A stretch of 7,418 nucleotides of DNA from Halobacteriales archaeon QH_10_70_21. GTDB taxonomy: Archaea; Halobacteriota; Halobacteria; Halobacteriales; Haloarculaceae. Location of the stretch: the NCBI GenBank assembly GCA_003021325.1, contig PXQM01000020.1:1-7418 (forward strand), in the 5' to 3' direction. Position numbers and translations under genes: made by a program. Shown here in pieces: positions 5,520-7,418 of the stretch. Under the pieces are notes generated by a model. The model was not told the origin of the DNA. It saw only the letters and a list, made by a program, of their open reading frames with translations, and did no database searches. The first letter of the stretch is position 1, and each line of letters opens with the position of its first letter.

Positions 5520-5564
5520 GGTATCGTCCTGGACCGCACGGTCGCACCACGAGTGGCCGATACC
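5520..5564. repeat. Short inverted repeat GGTATCG/CGATACC
   Basis: Seven-base perfect arms (5520-5526 and 5558-5564) are separated by 31 bases in the gap after the zinc-ribbon gene. The loop is long and no T-run follows directly, so a terminator role is doubtful. I see no ORF I can support in 5432-5573. Confidence 0.25.
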
Positions 5565-5573
5565 GCGCCGGGA

Positions 5574-5611
5574 GGAACTCAGGCCAGCGGCGTCCGCTCG
5601 ACGACCGTACC
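5574..5611 (-). repeat. Orphan second copy of the radical SAM gene's 3' end
   Basis: Bases 5574-5605 are identical to 5704-5735, and the alignment continues to 5611 with two mismatches. On the minus strand it encodes GTVVERTPLA followed by TGA (5581-5579), exactly the last ten residues and stop of the radical SAM protein. Both mismatches are synonymous third-position changes (GGT ACG here, GGC ACC in the gene). Upstream of these codons, beyond 5611, there is no resemblance to the gene. This is best explained as the stump of a former allele or paralogue. Confidence 0.8.
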
Positions 5612-5620
5612 AGTCCGCCC

Positions 5621-5625
5621 TTTTT
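5621..5625 (+). terminator. T-run, possible terminator for the plus strand
   Basis: TTTTT stands in a GC-rich context about 190 bases after the zinc-ribbon gene's stop. Archaeal RNA polymerase can terminate at oligo-T runs, but the distance from the gene makes this a weak call. Confidence 0.25.
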
Positions 5626-5658
5626 CCGCCTCAGGTCGCTGACGCGACCGCTCGGCGC

Positions 5659-5675
5659 AAAAACGTCGACGAAAA
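5659..5675 (-). terminator. Tandem T-tracts after the radical SAM gene
   Basis: On the minus strand TTTT (5675-5672) and TTTTT (5663-5659) follow the hairpin at 5705-5679 by three and fifteen bases. A hairpin followed by T-tracts 34-50 bases after the stop is a convincing termination region for the radical SAM transcript. Confidence 0.55.
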
Positions 5676-5678
5676 CGG

Positions 5679-5705
5679 CCGGACGCTCACCCGGTTCGCG
5701 TCCGG
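5679..5705 (-). repeat. Palindromic hairpin element, copy B, 3' of the radical SAM gene
   Basis: Arms CCGGACGC (5679-5686) and GCGTCCGG (5698-5705) enclose an eleven-base loop. The element shares CCGGACGCTCAC and TCGCGTCCGG with copy A at 939-964 in the same orientation relative to its gene. On the minus strand the first arm begins three bases after the stop codon. The outermost GG of the arm also belongs to the 5704-5741 direct repeat, so the duplication ends inside the hairpin. T-tracts follow. Confidence 0.7.
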
Positions 5706-5741
5706 AACTCAGGCCAGCGGCGTCCGCTCGACGACGGTGCC
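5704..5741 (-). repeat. Direct-repeat copy inside the radical SAM gene's 3' end
   Basis: This is the in-gene partner of 5574-5611: it covers the last ten codons, the stop and five bases beyond. The two copies are 130 bases apart, start to start. Confidence 0.8.
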
Positions 5742-6701
5742 GTCGTAGGTCGGATACTGCTCGACGATCTCGCCGTCCTCGACGTCGCCCTCATCGACCA
5801 TCTCCTCGAGCAGCCACCACGCCAGCTCGACGTGGTCCGACTTGACGGTGTAGTACTCCTCGGGGACGCCCAGCTCCCGGAGCCGGCGCTCCGTGACCCA
5901 GGTCTTGCCGTAGACCAGCGTCCCGTCGTCGGTGATGTCGTCGAACTCCCGGCGGATGTTCCGGGCCATCCGCTTGAGCCGGGAGCGGTGCTGGGCGGCG
6001 TCCTTGAAGACGCTCGTACAGAAGTAGACCTTCTCGTGGTCGCCCATCTCCTCGAGGATGTCGTGGCTGCCCTCGACGGCGGACATGTGGCCGTCCTTCA
6101 GCTCGAAGCCCGCCTCCTGCATCCGGCGGTAGTTGCCGTCCGACATCTCGAACTCGTTGATGTTGCAGAAGTCGGCGGCGCCCTCGTCGAGGAACTCGAG
6201 GAACTCCGGCTCCGCGCGGATGCCGGGAATCTCGAAGGCCGGGGTCAGCCCCTCCTCGCGGGCGACGTAGAGGACGTCCTCCCACTCGGTGCCGTGGAGG
6301 TCGCCCCACAGTTCGTACGGCGGGTGGAAGCGAATCTCGTCGAGACCGGCCGCCGACAGCCGGCGCATGTTCTCCCGGCCGCCCGTGATACCGGTGTAGA
6401 GGTGGGTGTGATGGTCCTCGCCGAACTCGTCCTTGAGCAGTTCGAGGTAGTGGCAGGTCCGCTCCAGCACCTCCTGGGGTTCGCCCCCGGTGAGGGAGGT
6501 GCCCAGCGCGTCCATCCGCTTTGCCTCCTCGATGACGTCCTCGTCGGACTCGACGGGCCGCTCGTTGGCGTAGACCTGGCTGACGTTCTTGCGGGTCTCG
6601 CCGAGCGGGCAGTAGAAGCAGTCGCGCTGGTCACAGTAGCCGTAGACGAACAGCACCATCTTCCCGCCGACGGCGCACTGTTCACAGCCCTTCGAAATCA
6701 T
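5709..6701 (-). CDS. Radical SAM protein (COG2108-like, PFL-activase related)
   Basis: This is a 330-residue protein starting at ATG 6701 (MISKGCEQC). The cluster motif is C23-x4-C28-x2-C31 (GYCDQRDCFYCPL), preceded by an extra CxxC pair (C6, C9). GGEP (72-75) is the SAM-contact motif after strand two, and YANERPVESDEDVIEEA (44-60) plus HHTHLYTGITGG resemble the archaeal COG2108 family of uncharacterised radical SAM proteins. Family members from other archaea have, as I recall, canonical CX3CX2C, so one extra residue between the first two cysteines is notable; it may be the haloarchaeal norm. Substrate and reaction are unknown. The tail after about residue 285 (WWLLEEMVDEGDVEDGEIVE) is acidic. 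The frame is open upstream to 6884, but that part has no family resemblance. A GACTTTTG box at 6738-6731 supports the shorter start. No co-transcribed neighbour is visible. Confidence 0.82.
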   Translation of the reverse strand: MISKGCEQCAVGGKMVLFVYGYCDQRDCFYCPLGETRKNVSQVYANERPVESDEDVIEEAKRMDALGTSLTGGEPQEVLERTCHYLELLKDEFGEDHHTHLYTGITGGRENMRRLSAAGLDEIRFHPPYELWGDLHGTEWEDVLYVAREEGLTPAFEIPGIRAEPEFLEFLDEGAADFCNINEFEMSDGNYRRMQEAGFELKDGHMSAVEGSHDILEEMGDHEKVYFCTSVFKDAAQHRSRLKRMARNIRREFDDITDDGTLVYGKTWVTERRLRELGVPEEYYTVKSDHVELAWWLLEEMVDEGDVEDGEIVEQYPTYDGTVVERTPLA

Positions 6702-6730
6702 TCGTTGGACCACGTTTTCCGCCCCAGCCG

Positions 6731-6738
6731 CAAAAGTC
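6731..6738 (-). promoter_or_regulatory. TATA-like box GACTTTTG for the radical SAM gene
   Basis: On the minus strand this T-rich box ends about 30 bases before ATG 6701, predicting a leader of a few bases. The rest of the divergent region (6739-6883) shows nothing I can support as a gene. Confidence 0.4.
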
Positions 6739-6883
6739 GTGCGTTCCGCGGCCGGGGGCAGCCGGGAGACGGCGTCGCCGGAGGAGCCGCACGGGGCCGT
6801 CCGCCCACAGTCGGCGTCGCCGTGCGCCGGCCGGCCGTCGGCCCGCTCGAAACCACGGCTCGTTTCTTCGCTACGGAAAAGCA

Positions 6884-6890
6884 TTCAATT
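6884..6890 (+). promoter_or_regulatory. TATA-like box TTCAATT for the gene at about 6915
   Basis: TTCAATT lies at -31 to -25 from ATG 6915, with a GGAAAA purine stretch (6875-6880) just upstream that could act as a BRE. The ATG at 6902 would be too close to the box, so it favours 6915 as the original start. Confidence 0.4.
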
Positions 6891-6914
6891 ACCACCGTAC
6901 TATGGCGGGACGAA

Positions 6915-7412
6915 ATGGCCAGACGCGGCGGCCCCGTCGACCGTCCAGGGTGGTGCGGCCTACGAGCGGGACGACATCGATGTCTCGCTCGCCGCGGACC
7001 GTGCAGGGGAGGGGAGCGAGGAGGTCGTCGTCACCCTCTCCCGGGAGTGGGCCGGCGACGACGGCGGGTCGGCCCCCGACGACGCGGCACTGCTCTACTG
7101 GGACGACAGAAGTGGGAGGCCCGGGTCGAGGGCGCCGACTCCAGCGACGGGGTCACCTCCGAGGAGCCCCGGACCGACGGCGGCATGCGGGGCGTCCGGT
7201 TCCGGCACGACGACGCCGCCGCCGACGGCGGGTCCACCTACAGCGCGAGCGTCACGCTCTCGCCGGCTGGCGACTTCGAACCGGACACCCGGAACGTCTA
7301 CGGCACGTTCGTCCACGTCCGCGACGAAACCGAGGGGACCGAACGGGCGGGCTGGGACGCGGGGGTAGCGAACTCCGGGGCGGGGGTCGCCTGCGAGGAC
7401 GCCGGTGGGTGA
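6915..7412 (+). pseudogene. Unrecognised acidic protein gene with two apparent frameshifts
   Basis: Protein-like acidic sequence is split between two frames. The likely start, ATG 6915, and the C-terminal part (KWEARVEG, FRHDDAAADGGSTYSASVTL, NVYGTFVHVRDETEGTERAG, ending CEDAGG and TGA 7410-7412) are in one frame. The middle (APSTVQGGAAYERDDIDVSL, EEVVVTLSREWAG, DDAALLYWDD, about 6921-7105) is in another. A one-base gain near 6921 and a one-base loss near 7105 would restore a single protein of about 165 residues beginning MADAAAPSTVQGG. Alternating hydrophobic strands suggest a beta-rich, possibly extracellular domain, but I see no signal peptide and recognise no family. It may be a pseudogene, an assembly error, or the fragment of a longer protein. 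Confidence 0.45.
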
Positions 7413-7418
7413 CCGGTT

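Noticed and set aside
5432..5573. Possible small gene after the zinc-ribbon protein
   Set aside because: No frame gives protein-like sequence or a promoter-spaced start; only a seven-base inverted repeat is visible.
6702..6884. N-terminal extension of the radical SAM protein to a start at 6884
   Set aside because: The extra 61 codons show no family resemblance, contain the likely promoter box, and the family pattern begins at MISKGCEQC.
7248..7262. GAGCG-TCA-CGCTC palindrome near the right end
   Set aside because: It has five-base arms inside coding-like sequence (SASVTL); at this GC content such short palindromes are expected by chance.
5832..7412. Long plus-strand open frame of 526 codons covering the radical SAM gene
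   Set aside because: Up to about 6900 it is antisense to a clear radical SAM protein and its composition (Val/Leu/Arg-rich, no motifs) is that of a GC-driven shadow frame. Only its last part overlaps real-looking sequence.
1..7418. CRISPR arrays, tRNA or rRNA genes, transposases or integrases, toxin-antitoxin pairs or defence operons
   Set aside because: I looked for regularly spaced repeats, cloverleaf-like sequences, DDE or tyrosine recombinase motifs and paired small ORFs on both strands and saw none.

Overview
The window looks like a haloarchaeal chromosome segment. It is very GC-rich, its proteins are rich in Asp/Glu, most starts appear leaderless or nearly so (TATA-like boxes about 24-36 bases upstream of start codons), and several families are haloarchaeal or archaeal (RPA, Tfx regulator, DICT-domain protein, TRAM protein, a COG2108-like radical SAM protein). 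All assignments come from reading the sequence; no database search was run.

Layout. 1-119 (-) is the start of a replication protein A gene. It is divergent from a small Cys-rich protein (301-585, +) and a two-helix membrane protein (640-897, +). Next are a DICT-domain protein (970-1764, -) and, upstream of it, a broken short-chain dehydrogenase (SDR) gene (1835-2553, -). That gene lost about 70 bases, and the resulting frameshift opens one reading frame through to the end of the DICT gene. A TRAM-domain gene and a Tfx-family regulator form a tightly overlapped pair (3507 to 2597, -). A multi-helix membrane protein (3599-4252, +) converges on a beta-propeller fragment with no 3' end (about 4253-4729, -). 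A zinc-ribbon/winged-helix protein (4919-5431, +) converges on a radical SAM protein (5709-6701, -). The right end carries an unrecognised gene that appears to need two frame changes (about 6915-7412, +).

How they relate. Most are single-gene units with their own promoter. The only clear operon is TRAM-tfx, joined by a TTGA stop/start overlap. RPA is replication and repair; Tfx and the zinc-ribbon protein are probable transcription regulators; TRAM is a probable RNA binder; the DICT protein is a probable sensor. Nothing indicates a single coordinated pathway, and I found no CRISPR array, tRNA, rRNA, integrase or transposase.

The most unusual parts are small. A near-identical palindromic hairpin (arms CCGGACGC/GCGTCCGG) sits 5-6 bases after the stop codons of two unrelated minus-strand genes. 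The last ten codons of the radical SAM gene plus stop occur a second time 130 bases away, and the only two differences are synonymous. All the CTAG tetramers I could find lie in one 14-base palindrome next to a promoter. Three genes are decayed or frameshifted.
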